Shown here: piece by piece, positions 1 to 5,370 of the stretch
Position numbering within the stretch: position 1 is the stretch's first letter
Layout: each line of letters begins with the position of its first letter
NCBI GenBank assembly: GCA_937907305.1
Contig: CALERQ010000075.1
Location: 1 to 6,937, forward strand
Source of the DNA: an uncultured Clostridia bacterium
Lineage (GTDB): Bacteria; Bacillota; Clostridia; Oscillospirales; Ruminococcaceae
DNA: 6,937 nt
Reading direction: 5' to 3'
Position numbers and translations under genes: made by a program
Notes under the pieces: model-generated
The model's input: the letters and a program-made list of their open reading frames with translations, nothing else
The model's database searches: none
Told to the model about the DNA's origin: nothing

Positions 1-149
1 AATCCGCCCTGGAGGCTCTGCCCGGTGTCACCGCCGAGGTAAACCTGGCGAAAAACACCGCTACCCTCACCATGACCGAGCCCCACTCCGCCGAAGAGCT
101 GACCGCCGCCGTGGAAGCCGCCGGTTACAAGGTGACAAGGATAGAATAA
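1..149 (+). CDS. C-terminal end of a heavy-metal-associated (HMA) domain protein, partial
   Basis: The gene is cut by the window edge. The reading frame starts at base 3 and runs 48 codons to TAA at 147-149. The peptide has the second half of an HMA (ferredoxin-like metal-binding) fold: SALEALPGV, then the VNLAKNTATLTM strand, then the helix SAEELTAAVEAAGYKV and a four-residue tail. This pattern is typical of CopZ-like copper chaperones and of HMA domains attached to CopA-type P1B ATPases. The CxxC metal-binding loop would lie upstream of the window, so metal and family cannot be settled. The stop comes just after the domain, so the HMA unit is the last domain: either a small chaperone or an ATPase with a C-terminal HMA. 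Small single-domain chaperone versus ATPase tail is undecided. Confidence 0.75.
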   Translation, partial: SALEALPGVTAEVNLAKNTATLTMTEPHSAEELTAAVEAAGYKVTRIE

Positions 150-160
150 TATGTTATAAT
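132..160 (+). promoter_or_regulatory. Vegetative promoter for the small membrane protein operon
   Basis: The -35 is GTGACA at 132-137 (5 of 6 to TTGACA), the spacer is 17 bp, and the -10 is a perfect TATAAT at 155-160 with an upstream TG giving an extended -10. The -35 lies inside the last codons of the HMA gene. The -10 overlaps the left foot of the following hairpin, so a transcript starting near 167 would lack most of that arm. Confidence 0.7.
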
Positions 161-194
161 AGCAGGGTATCCGCAGGGATGCCCTGCTATTTTA
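158..194 (+). terminator. Hairpin terminator of the HMA gene
   Basis: AATAGCAGGG (158-167) pairs perfectly with CCCTGCTATT (182-191). Inside it TATCC pairs with GGATG, with one T-G wobble, around the tetraloop GCAG at 173-176. The T-rich tail (TATTTTA) is short, so termination may be incomplete. A shorter alternative hairpin, GCAGGG-ATG-CCCTGC at 173-187, shares the right arm. Confidence 0.6.
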
Positions 195-218
195 TCCCTG
201 CCGAAAGGAGTCCGCCCC

Positions 219-440
219 ATGAGTTTTCGTTCCATGACCCTCTCCACCATCATCAGCATTGCCGCCATTACCGTTGGCGGGGTGTTGGCCGCCGTGGGCA
301 TCGCCCGGCAGATCCGTCCCCTGGCCGTTGCGGGCATCGCGCTGGCCGCCGTGGGCGTCATCTTTTTTATCGTTGCCTTCATTCGTGCCTGGCGCTCCCT
401 CAAACAGGATGAAAAACAAAAAGGAGGTCCCGAACGATGA
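219..440 (+). CDS. Small two-helix membrane protein of unknown function
   Basis: This encodes 73 residues. Two hydrophobic segments (about 8-29 and 34-57) are separated by a short positively charged turn (ARQIR), and a charged tail follows (RSLKQDEKQKGGPER). It therefore looks like a helical hairpin in the cytoplasmic membrane. No signal peptidase site, cysteine motif or known domain is visible, and I do not recognise the family. The start is supported by AAAGGAG at 204-210, eight bases before ATG. Its TGA overlaps the ATG of the next gene as ATGA (437-440), so the two are translationally coupled and probably work together. Being next to the HMA gene might hint at metal homeostasis, but an own promoter and the terminator between them argue for a separate unit. 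Confidence 0.75.
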   Translation: MSFRSMTLSTIISIAAITVGGVLAAVGIARQIRPLAVAGIALAAVGVIFFIVAFIRAWRSLKQDEKQKGGPER

Positions 441-670
441 GCTTATTCCGCGGCAGCGGCCGGCTGGAGCAAAAGCTGGCCCAAAACAACGACCCCATGA
501 AGCAGAAAAAGCTGTGGGTCAAATCCTTCTACTGCGCGGCAGTGCTGGCCGCCTTGGGGCTCTTCTTCCTGCTGGCCCTAGGCAGCGAGTTTATCGTCTT
601 TGCCTGTGTGCTGCTGGGCTGCGCGGCCTTTGTTTTTGTTGATGGCCTGGTGACCAAAAACCGCAAATAA
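437..670 (+). CDS. Small two-helix membrane protein, second gene of the operon
   Basis: This encodes 77 residues. A polar, basic N-terminal stretch (1-29) precedes two hydrophobic helices (about 30-49 and 51-71), and the protein ends with the basic TKNRK. The layout suggests both ends are cytoplasmic. AAGGAGG at 421-427, inside the end of the previous gene, lies nine bases before the ATG, and start and stop overlap by four bases. A strong terminator follows directly. I recognise no family and no catalytic motif. The coupled expression of two tiny helical-hairpin proteins suggests a membrane heterodimer; this is inference only. Confidence 0.75.
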   Translation: MSLFRGSGRLEQKLAQNNDPMKQKKLWVKSFYCAAVLAALGLFFLLALGSEFIVFACVLLGCAAFVFVDGLVTKNRK

Positions 671-680
671 TCCCCCCTTG

Positions 681-708
681 GAGAAGTGCGCCTGCGCTTC
701 TCTTTTTT
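681..708 (+). terminator. Rho-independent terminator of the small membrane protein operon
   Basis: GAGAAGTGC (681-689) pairs with GCGCTTCTC (694-702), with one T-G wobble and a GCCT loop, followed by six T residues. It begins ten bases after the stop codon of the second gene. Confidence 0.85.
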
Positions 709-723
709 GAAAACAGCAAGAAC

Positions 724-745
724 AAATGTTTCATGTGAAACATTT
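724..745. promoter_or_regulatory. parS-like palindrome
   Basis: Ten-base arms (724-733 and 736-745) are perfectly complementary around a two-base centre. The core at 727-742 is TGTTTCATGTGAAACA. The Bacillus-type parS consensus bound by ParB/Spo0J is TGTTNCACGTGAAACA, so there is a single difference, T for C in the central CACGTG. T residues follow (743-747), so it could instead be a weak AT-rich terminator or an operator of the downstream XRE gene. Confidence 0.5.
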
Positions 746-767
746 TTGTCATTCGCTTTTTATGGGG

Positions 768-796
768 AGGACAAAATTCCCCGTCGGTGCTATACT
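768..796 (+). promoter_or_regulatory. Promoter of the XRE regulator gene
   Basis: AGGACA (768-773) is the -35, the spacer is 17 bp, and TATACT (791-796) is the -10 with TGC before it (extended -10). A small inverted repeat, GGGGA (764-768) and TCCCC (778-782), straddles the -35 and could be an operator, perhaps for the regulator itself. Confidence 0.6.
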
Positions 797-824
797 AAGA
801 GCAGATTTTTAGGGGAGGTGCTTC

Positions 825-1334
825 ATGGATCTGATCCGTATCGGTTCATTTTTAGCGGAACTGCGCCGCGAGAAGGGCTTGACCCAGCAGGCGCTGGGAG
901 AACGGTTGGGCGTCACCAATAAGACTGTTTCCCGCTGGGAAACCGGCTGCTATCTGCCGGATGTGGAAATGCTCACGCTGCTCTCCAGGGAATTCGGTGT
1001 CAGCATCAATGAGCTCGTCGCCGGCGAACGGCTTGCCGCAGAGAAATTCAAAGAAGCCGCCGATACCAACCTCACCGAGGCGCTGGACCACAGTGCCTTC
1101 ACGCTAAAGGAAAAACAGGCGTTCTTCAAGAAAAAGTGGCGGCGGGAGCATCGTTCCACCATCATTCTCTGCACCGCCGCACAGCTCGTCCTGATGATCG
1201 TATTAAGGATACGGCATGTCGAACCGGGGCTTTGCGGCACGGTGGGCGGTATGCTCGCCATTCTGTATTATGCGGTTCTCAATAACCGCATGATGGCCTA
1301 TGTCGAGCGGAACACCTTCCCCCCTGTGCGGTAA
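825..1334 (+). CDS. XRE-family transcription regulator with C-terminal membrane helices
   Basis: This encodes 169 residues. Residues about 5-60 form a Cro/CI-type helix-turn-helix: LAELRREKGLTQQALGERLG followed by VTNKTVSRWETG and the conserved PDVEMLTLLSREFGVSINEL. This domain binds operator DNA as a dimer. A charged linker with KKKWRREHRS leads to two hydrophobic segments (about 112-127 and 137-152), so the protein is probably tethered to the membrane, an arrangement common in Firmicutes where the membrane part is thought to sense envelope or ligand state. AGGGGAGG at 811-818 supports the ATG, six bases away. It is a single-gene unit with its own promoter and terminator. Its target is unknown; autoregulation or control of neighbouring small membrane genes is possible. 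Confidence 0.85.
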   Translation: MDLIRIGSFLAELRREKGLTQQALGERLGVTNKTVSRWETGCYLPDVEMLTLLSREFGVSINELVAGERLAAEKFKEAADTNLTEALDHSAFTLKEKQAFFKKKWRREHRSTIILCTAAQLVLMIVLRIRHVEPGLCGTVGGMLAILYYAVLNNRMMAYVERNTFPPVR

Positions 1335-1421
1335 GGGCTTTTGCCGCCCCACTATAATGTTCCCTATGTTTTCAGCGCCACCGCCCGGCCGCCCCATTCC
1401 CCAAGCAACCCTAAATACCCC

Positions 1422-1456
1422 TCCCCCGCTTTTTCACAGCCGGGGGAATATTTTTT
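1422..1456 (+). terminator. Terminator after the XRE gene
   Basis: TCCCCCG (1422-1428) pairs with CGGGGGA (1441-1447) around a T-rich loop. The run TTTTTT at 1451-1456 follows. About 90 bases separate it from the XRE stop, and I see no gene in that interval. Confidence 0.7.
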
Positions 1457-1467
1457 ACTAAAGCCCC

Positions 1468-1503
1468 TTGACATTCGCAAACTACTGAATATAATATAGT
1501 AGT
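1468..1503 (+). promoter_or_regulatory. Consensus promoter of padR with a palindromic operator over the -10
   Basis: TTGACA (1468-1473), a 16-bp spacer and TATAAT (1490-1495) match the sigma-A consensus at every position. The inverted repeat ACTACT (1481-1486) and AGTAGT (1498-1503), separated by 11 bp, encloses the -10. A dimeric winged-helix repressor bound there would block RNA polymerase, so autoregulation by the PadR protein is likely. That role is inferred from position and symmetry. Confidence 0.75.
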
Positions 1504-1534
1504 GTAATATGTTTCAACAAGGAGGCAACTGCCT

Positions 1535-1864
1535 ATGAACACCCAATATAAAAAAGGCGTGCTGGAGCTGTGCGTGCTGGCACTGCTGCACCGGCGGGAT
1601 CACTACGGCTACGAAATCTCGGAAGTACTCTCGCAGCACATTGATATCGCCGATGGCACCGTTTACCCCATCCTGCGTAAGCTAAAGGCCGATGGCCTGC
1701 TGACCACCTACCTGCAGGAGGAAAGCGGCGGCCCGCCCCGCAAATACTACACCTTGACGGCCCTGGGCCGGGAAACCTACCGAACCGACCGTGCGGAATA
1801 TCTGGCCTTCGCGCAGTCGGTAAAGAACCTGCTGGAGGAGGAAAAGAGCAATGACAAAGAATGA
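1535..1864 (+). CDS. PadR-family transcriptional repressor
   Basis: This encodes 109 residues, the usual length of short (subfamily 2) PadR proteins. The winged helix starts at KKGVLELCVLALLHRRDHYG. The recognition helix is in IADGTVYPILRKLKADGLL (about 38-56), and the wing strand carries GGPPRKYYTLTALG (about 65-78). A C-terminal helix (about 80-104) serves for dimerisation. It starts at the ATG nine bases after AAGGAGG (1519-1525). The 3' end overlaps the ATG of a DUF1700-type gene, a very common Firmicutes pair in which the membrane partner is thought to modulate the repressor in response to envelope signals. The palindrome around its promoter is the likely operator. The ligand and further targets are unknown. 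Confidence 0.92.
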   Translation: MNTQYKKGVLELCVLALLHRRDHYGYEISEVLSQHIDIADGTVYPILRKLKADGLLTTYLQEESGGPPRKYYTLTALGRETYRTDRAEYLAFAQSVKNLLEEEKSNDKE

Positions 1865-2573
1865 ATTTATGGCGTAACTTTCCGCCGAACTGAACAAACG
1901 GAACATTGCCGATGCGGCGGATATCCTGGAGGAATACGAGCAGCACTTCACCTTTAAGCTGGCCGATGGCTTTACGGAGGAGGAGATCGCCGCCAAGCTG
2001 GGCGATCCCATTGGTCTGGCGGCGCAGTTCGGGCCCACTCCCCAAAAGAAAAAACGCCCCTCCGCCGTACTCACCTGGCTGTGGCTGGCCTGGGGCGATC
2101 TGTTCTACGGTCTCTTTGCCATCCTGCTGCTGGCCTGGGGCCTCGTGATGGTCAGCGCCGCCCTCAGCTTTGGCCTTGTCGGCATCTGTTACATCGGGGA
2201 TCTCGGTCGCCTACCGTTTATCACGCTGCCGTATATGCCCTACTGGTGCGGCGCTATTTTGGGACTGGCTCTGCTGGCGCTGTGCGCGCTCACCGCGGCA
2301 GGCTGCGTTTGGTTCTTCGCGTTCCTGCGGCAGCTGCTCCGCTCCTACGGGCGGTTCCACCGCAATGCCCTGGCCCCATCTCATGGCGAAGCCGTACTCC
2401 CCGCCCTGCCCATCGCGCCGCTGTTCACCCCCAGGGCGAAACGCCGGCTGCGCAGTGTAGCACTGGTGGCACTGGCCCTGTTCGCTGTCTGCTTCATCCT
2501 CACCTATGTGGTGTGCAGCCTTTCCGCCGGCTCGCCGGAATTCTGGCACACCTGGGGCTGGTTCGGTTATTAA
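1851..2573 (+). pseudogene. DUF1700/HAAS-type membrane protein with an in-frame TAA at codon 9
   Basis: Translation from ATG 1851 gives MTKNEFMA, then TAA at 1875-1877, then an open frame to TAA at 2571-2573. The full frame would encode 240 residues. The part after the stop continues the family: LSAELNKRNIADAADILEEY, FTEEEIAAKLGDP, then membrane segments near 73-98, 131-155 and 202-222. The start overlaps the PadR gene by 14 bases, as in intact PadR-DUF1700 pairs. CAA (Gln) to TAA is a one-base change, so a nonsense mutation or a sequencing error is the simplest reading. No ATG or GTG start appears in frame soon after the stop; the next in-frame ATG is 2145, which would lose the whole N-terminal domain. 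Codon use downstream looks normal, so the event is recent. The stop context is UAAC, which can be leaky. Confidence 0.85.
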
Positions 2574-2589
2574 AAACCACACGCAAAAA

Positions 2590-2621
2590 CGGCATCCCGC
2601 AGTGGGATGCCGCTCCTTTTT
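2590..2621. terminator. Bidirectional terminator between convergent operons
   Basis: CGGCATCCC (2590-2598) and GGGATGCCG (2604-2612) pair perfectly around GCAGT. T residues follow on the plus strand (2617-2621), and an A run precedes (2585-2589), which reads as T residues on the minus strand. It serves the padR-DUF1700 unit from the left and the trpS-PspC unit from the right. Confidence 0.88.
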
Positions 2622-2633
2622 GCTTTCTCGGAA

Positions 2634-2834
2634 TTAACGGTTGGGGTCTTCCGGCATCACAAGCGCCGCGATGATATATCCCAGCACACCGCTGCCGCCC
2701 GCCAGGCAAAAGATGATCCAGGCCAAACGAACCAGCGTGGGGTCAATATCAAAATACTCGGCGATGCCGCCGCAGACGCCGCAGATCTTCTTATCGCTCT
2801 CGGATTTGTGCAGACGTTTTCCATTGTAAGCCAT
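2634..2834 (-). CDS. Single-domain PspC protein
   Basis: This encodes 66 residues, consisting of one PspC domain. An N-terminal basic strand (MAYNGKRLHKSESDKKICGV) is followed by CGGIAEYFDIDPTLVRLAWI, then a hydrophobic helix with a GG turn (about 36-59) and the typical end MPEDPNR. PspC domains in enterobacteria belong to the phage-shock system; in Firmicutes short PspC proteins are small membrane proteins linked to envelope stress, mostly without proven function. AAAAGGAGG at about 2842-2850 lies seven bases before the ATG. The gene starts 24 bases after trpS and has no promoter of its own visible, so it is read with trpS and ends at the shared bidirectional terminator. Confidence 0.88.
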   Translation of the reverse strand: MAYNGKRLHKSESDKKICGVCGGIAEYFDIDPTLVRLAWIIFCLAGGSGVLGYIIAALVMPEDPNR

Positions 2835-2858
2835 CGTGTTTCCTCCTTTTGGGACACT

Positions 2859-3854
2859 TTAGTCCCCGATATAAATGTGCATGGCTTCCTTGACCTCTTT
2901 TACGGTCTCGTTGCCAATTTTGTTGGCTTTCTCGCTGCCGGTCAGGATGATATCCCGCACCTCGTCACGGTGGGCCTCATAGTAGGCGCGCTTCTCCCGG
3001 AAGGGCTCCAGCAGGTCATTAAGGGATGCCGCCAGCGCCTTTTTGCAGGCCACACAGCCAATGGCGCCCTTTTTGCAGCTCTCACAGATATTCTCATACT
3101 CGCCGCCGTTAAAGACCTTGTGGTACTTGCTCACTACGCAGATATCCGGATGGCCAGGGTCATCCTTCTTGATCCGGGAAGCATCGGTCACGGCGCTCAT
3201 CACCTTTTTACGCACTTCCTCAGCGGGGTCGCTCAGGTAGATGGCATTGCCCAGGCTCTTGCCCATCTTGGCATTGCCGTCCAGGCCCATCAGGCGGGGA
3301 CAGTCGGAAAGCATCATATCCGGCTCCACCAGCGTTTCACCGTACAGCTCGTTAAAGCGCCGGACGATCTTGCGGGTCATCTCCATATGGGGCTTCTGGT
3401 CCTCGCCCACCGGTACCAGGTTAGCCTTGCAGAAGGTGATATCCGCCGACTGGCTGACAGGATAACCCAAAAAGCCGTAGGTCATATCGTTGTAGCCGTA
3501 GTTGGCCGCCTCGGTCTTAATGGTGGGATTGTGCCGCAGGCTGTTTACCGAAACCAGCATGGAATAAAAAACCGTCAGCTCCCCGATGGAGGGGATGCGG
3601 CTCTGCTGGACCAGGGTGATCTTATTGGGGTCCAGGCCGACGGACAGGTTATCCATCGCCACCTCGTAGATGCTGTGCTCCAGCAGCTCCGGGTGCTCAA
3701 AGTGGGTGGTCAGGGCCTGGATATCGGCCAGCAGAATAAAGCTCTCGTACTCATCCTGTAATTTTACACGGTTCTGCAGGCTGCCCACATAGTGGCCCAG
3801 GTGCAGCTTTCCGGTGGTACGGTCGCCGGTCAGGATTCTCTTCTTTTCGGACAT
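2859..3854 (-). CDS. trpS: Tryptophanyl-tRNA synthetase with four-cysteine cluster motif
   Basis: This encodes 331 residues, a full-length class I synthetase that charges tRNA-Trp with tryptophan in the cytoplasm. The HIGH signature appears as HLGH (18-21) after GDRTTGKL, and the KMSKS loop as KMGKS (196-200). Cysteines at 239, 257, 260, 267 and 270 form a cluster. C239-x20-C260-x6-C267-x2-C270 closely resembles the C-x22-C-x6-C-x2-C motif that holds a [4Fe-4S] cluster near the anticodon-binding region in Thermotoga maritima TrpRS, so this enzyme probably carries the same cluster. GAGGGGAAG at 3862-3870 supports the ATG, seven bases away. I find no T-box leader: the transcript starts only about 35 bases before the gene. 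It is co-transcribed with the PspC gene. Confidence 0.96.
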   Translation of the reverse strand: MSEKKRILTGDRTTGKLHLGHYVGSLQNRVKLQDEYESFILLADIQALTTHFEHPELLEHSIYEVAMDNLSVGLDPNKITLVQQSRIPSIGELTVFYSMLVSVNSLRHNPTIKTEAANYGYNDMTYGFLGYPVSQSADITFCKANLVPVGEDQKPHMEMTRKIVRRFNELYGETLVEPDMMLSDCPRLMGLDGNAKMGKSLGNAIYLSDPAEEVRKKVMSAVTDASRIKKDDPGHPDICVVSKYHKVFNGGEYENICESCKKGAIGCVACKKALAASLNDLLEPFREKRAYYEAHRDEVRDIILTGSEKANKIGNETVKEVKEAMHIYIGD

Positions 3855-3895
3855 GGTGGTTCTTCCCCTCTCATTTTCAAGTGGTTCTGCCCTTT

Positions 3896-3924
3896 ATCAT
3901 AGCAGGGTACAGGACTTTTTGCAA
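3896..3924 (-). promoter_or_regulatory. Promoter of the trpS-PspC operon
   Basis: On the minus strand TTGCAA (3924-3919), a 17-bp spacer and TATGAT (3901-3896), with TGC just before it (extended -10). The leader to ATG 3854 is short. The remaining spacer, 3925-4029, holds a small GGGC-TTTT-GCCC hairpin (3946-3957) inside a TATCCG/CGGATA pair (3928-3933 and 3961-3966), with no clear function. Confidence 0.75.
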
Positions 3925-4024
3925 GAGTATCCGCAAACGGCGGCCGGGCTTTTGCCCTTCCGGATAAGTGGGCAGGAAGGCAAAGGTGGGGGCCATATTC
4001 CCCTATGCGGAATACATGCGGACA

Positions 4025-4057
4025 TAAAAGCAGTCTCCCCCGGCCGGGAGAGACTGC
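4025..4057 (-). terminator. Terminator of the sortase gene
   Basis: On the minus strand GCAGTCTC (4057-4050) pairs with GAGACTGC (4037-4030). Three further GC pairs lie above one mismatch, around a GGCC loop. TTTTA follows (4029-4025). It starts 18 bases after the sortase stop. The T tract is short. Confidence 0.7.
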
Positions 4058-4074
4058 GGCTTATCTCACAAGGT

Positions 4075-5223
4075 TCAGCCCCACACATTGGGCTGCTGGT
4101 GGTTGGGATTATAGGTGACGGAAACGGGGCCCATCTCCTCGCCCGGACGCAGCAGACGCGCCATTACCACAAAGCGCTGGTTATCGGTATTGCCATAGAA
4201 GCGGGTACAGGTGGAAAGGGTCAGCAGCTTATCGCCGGAATTGACATCCACGCCAAAATTGTGGCGGGAACGGCTCTGCGCGCCGCTGATGACGCTATCA
4301 ATATTGCCCTCGGCATTGATGTACCAGTCGGTGCCCTCGGTGTAGAAGCAGGCAAAGATAACAAACGCCATTTCCTCACTGGGGGTGGAATAGTAGATGT
4401 AGGGATACTGCTCCGCCCAGCTGGTGTAGTGGTAGCTCAGCAGCGATTCAAACATCTGCTGGCCGGCATAATAGGTGGAAGGAGCGGCGTTCCAACGGCA
4501 GTTCTTCCAGTTGTGCCCGTAGATGACATTGTTGCTGGAAAGACTGTCACCGCTGCCGAAGCGGGTCGCGGTCTGGGTCCACAGCACACCGTAGTAGCTC
4601 TGGCCGCGGTCCAGGCCACGGTGCAGGTAGTAGTGGTCCTCGCTGGCGTTCTGCAGCACCGGATAATTGATATTGGTGCCAGGGATCTTAAGCCAGGCCT
4701 TCACATCGCTGTTCAGCGACTGGTAGTAGCTCAGGTTGGAAGCACCGGTATTGCCGGTATAAACGCTGGCCTTAAAGTTCCCGCCGGTCTTGGTGGCAGC
4801 AAGGGCCCGGCCGCCGCTGCTCAGCTTTCCCCCTGTGCCGGGCAGCTCGGTGCTGTCGCTGGTGGAGGTGTTAGTGGTCTGGGCCGCTTTGATGGCCGCG
4901 GCTTTGGCAGCGTCCTCGGCGGCCTTTTTCAGAGCGGCTTCGGCTTCCTCGCTGACTTCGGCCACATAGGCAGTCAGGTCAGCCTCGGCGGCGGTACGGC
5001 TTTCCCGCAGGGCCTGCCGGGCGCTTTCCTGCTGCGCCTGCTGCAGATCGGCAGCCGTAGCCAGCGCATCAGCAAGAGCAGTATTGGCACGGGCGGTCAC
5101 TATGCCGTTTACCCCCACGCCGATGACCGCGCACATTGCGGCTGCGGCTACTGCGGCAGTCACTCTTCTGCGGCGATATTTTTTAGCCCGCTGGGCTTTG
5201 GTTTCTTTGGTGGTTTCTGCCAT
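4075..5223 (-). CDS. Class B sortase with coiled-coil stalk and internal LPGTG
   Basis: This encodes 382 residues. A basic cytoplasmic N-terminus (AKKYRRRR) precedes a membrane anchor (about 21-45). Next come an Ala/Glu/Gln-rich heptad-like stalk (about 47-115), a Ser/Thr/Gly linker (116-150) and a sortase domain (about 165-358). Catalytic residues fit the family: His237 in YGHN, Cys339 in TLSTC and Arg350 in NQRFVVMAR. NYPVLQN, DHYYLHR and the long insert before Cys match SrtB. Sortases join cell-wall or pilin proteins to peptidoglycan or to each other outside the membrane. The linker contains ELPGTGG (LPGTG at 127-131), a sorting-signal look-alike. The start at 5223 follows AAGGAG (5230-5235) and lies downstream of the promoter; the in-frame ATG at 5493 would precede it and is rejected. 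No substrate gene is visible nearby. Confidence 0.93.
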   Translation of the reverse strand: MAETTKETKAQRAKKYRRRRVTAAVAAAAMCAVIGVGVNGIVTARANTALADALATAADLQQAQQESARQALRESRTAAEADLTAYVAEVSEEAEAALKKAAEDAAKAAAIKAAQTTNTSTSDSTELPGTGGKLSSGGRALAATKTGGNFKASVYTGNTGASNLSYYQSLNSDVKAWLKIPGTNINYPVLQNASEDHYYLHRGLDRGQSYYGVLWTQTATRFGSGDSLSSNNVIYGHNWKNCRWNAAPSTYYAGQQMFESLLSYHYTSWAEQYPYIYYSTPSEEMAFVIFACFYTEGTDWYINAEGNIDSVISGAQSRSRHNFGVDVNSGDKLLTLSTCTRFYGNTDNQRFVVMARLLRPGEEMGPVSVTYNPNHQQPNVWG

Positions 5224-5249
5224 AATGTTCTCCTTCTTCTCGGGTTTGT

Positions 5250-5274
5250 TGCCGGTTCCCGGCAGGTATGCCGG
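5250..5274 (-). promoter_or_regulatory. Sortase leader with mutually exclusive hairpins
   Basis: On the minus strand the leader carries CCGGCA (5274-5269), TGCCGG (5264-5259) and CCGGCA (5255-5250). The middle segment can pair with the first (loop TACC) or with the third (loop GAA), not both. This resembles a switching leader, but no T run follows either hairpin and the ribosome binding site is about 15 bases further on, so control could be of RNA stability, or of none. Confidence 0.45.
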
Positions 5275-5285
5275 TTTATGGAGCC

Positions 5286-5313
5286 AGTATAGCATATTTT
5301 TTCCGCTTTGCAA
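5286..5313 (-). promoter_or_regulatory. Promoter of the sortase gene
   Basis: On the minus strand TTGCAA (5313-5308), a 16-bp spacer and TATACT (5291-5286) with TGC before it. The -35 sits in the palindrome CTTTGCAAAG (5306-5315). The layout is nearly the same as the trpS promoter. Confidence 0.72.
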
Positions 5314-5370
5314 AGGGCTTTCCTGCATTGGCTGCATTTCCCTGCACCGAATTCCCGCAAGGTGCCAGTT

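Noticed and set aside
1353..1358. TATAAT hexamer downstream of the XRE gene
   Set aside because: There is no acceptable -35 at 16-18 bp and no gene before the terminator at 1422.
2607..3761. Plus-strand open frame of 384 codons
   Set aside because: It is antisense to trpS, which has full family motifs. High GC third positions keep the opposite frame open; it has no ribosome binding site and crosses a strong terminator.
3855..4074. T-box riboswitch in front of trpS
   Set aside because: There is no TGGNACCGCG-type antiterminator bulge, no leader terminator, and the leader is only about 35 bases.
3814..5292. Plus-strand open frame of 492 codons
   Set aside because: It is the mirror of the sortase gene, with Gly/Ala/Val-rich composition, no recognisable domain, and it covers the trpS promoter region.
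5344..5365. GCACC/GGTGC inverted repeat beside cloverleaf copy 1
   Set aside because: Only five base pairs with a 12-base loop, easily expected by chance at this base composition, and nothing equivalent beside copy 2.
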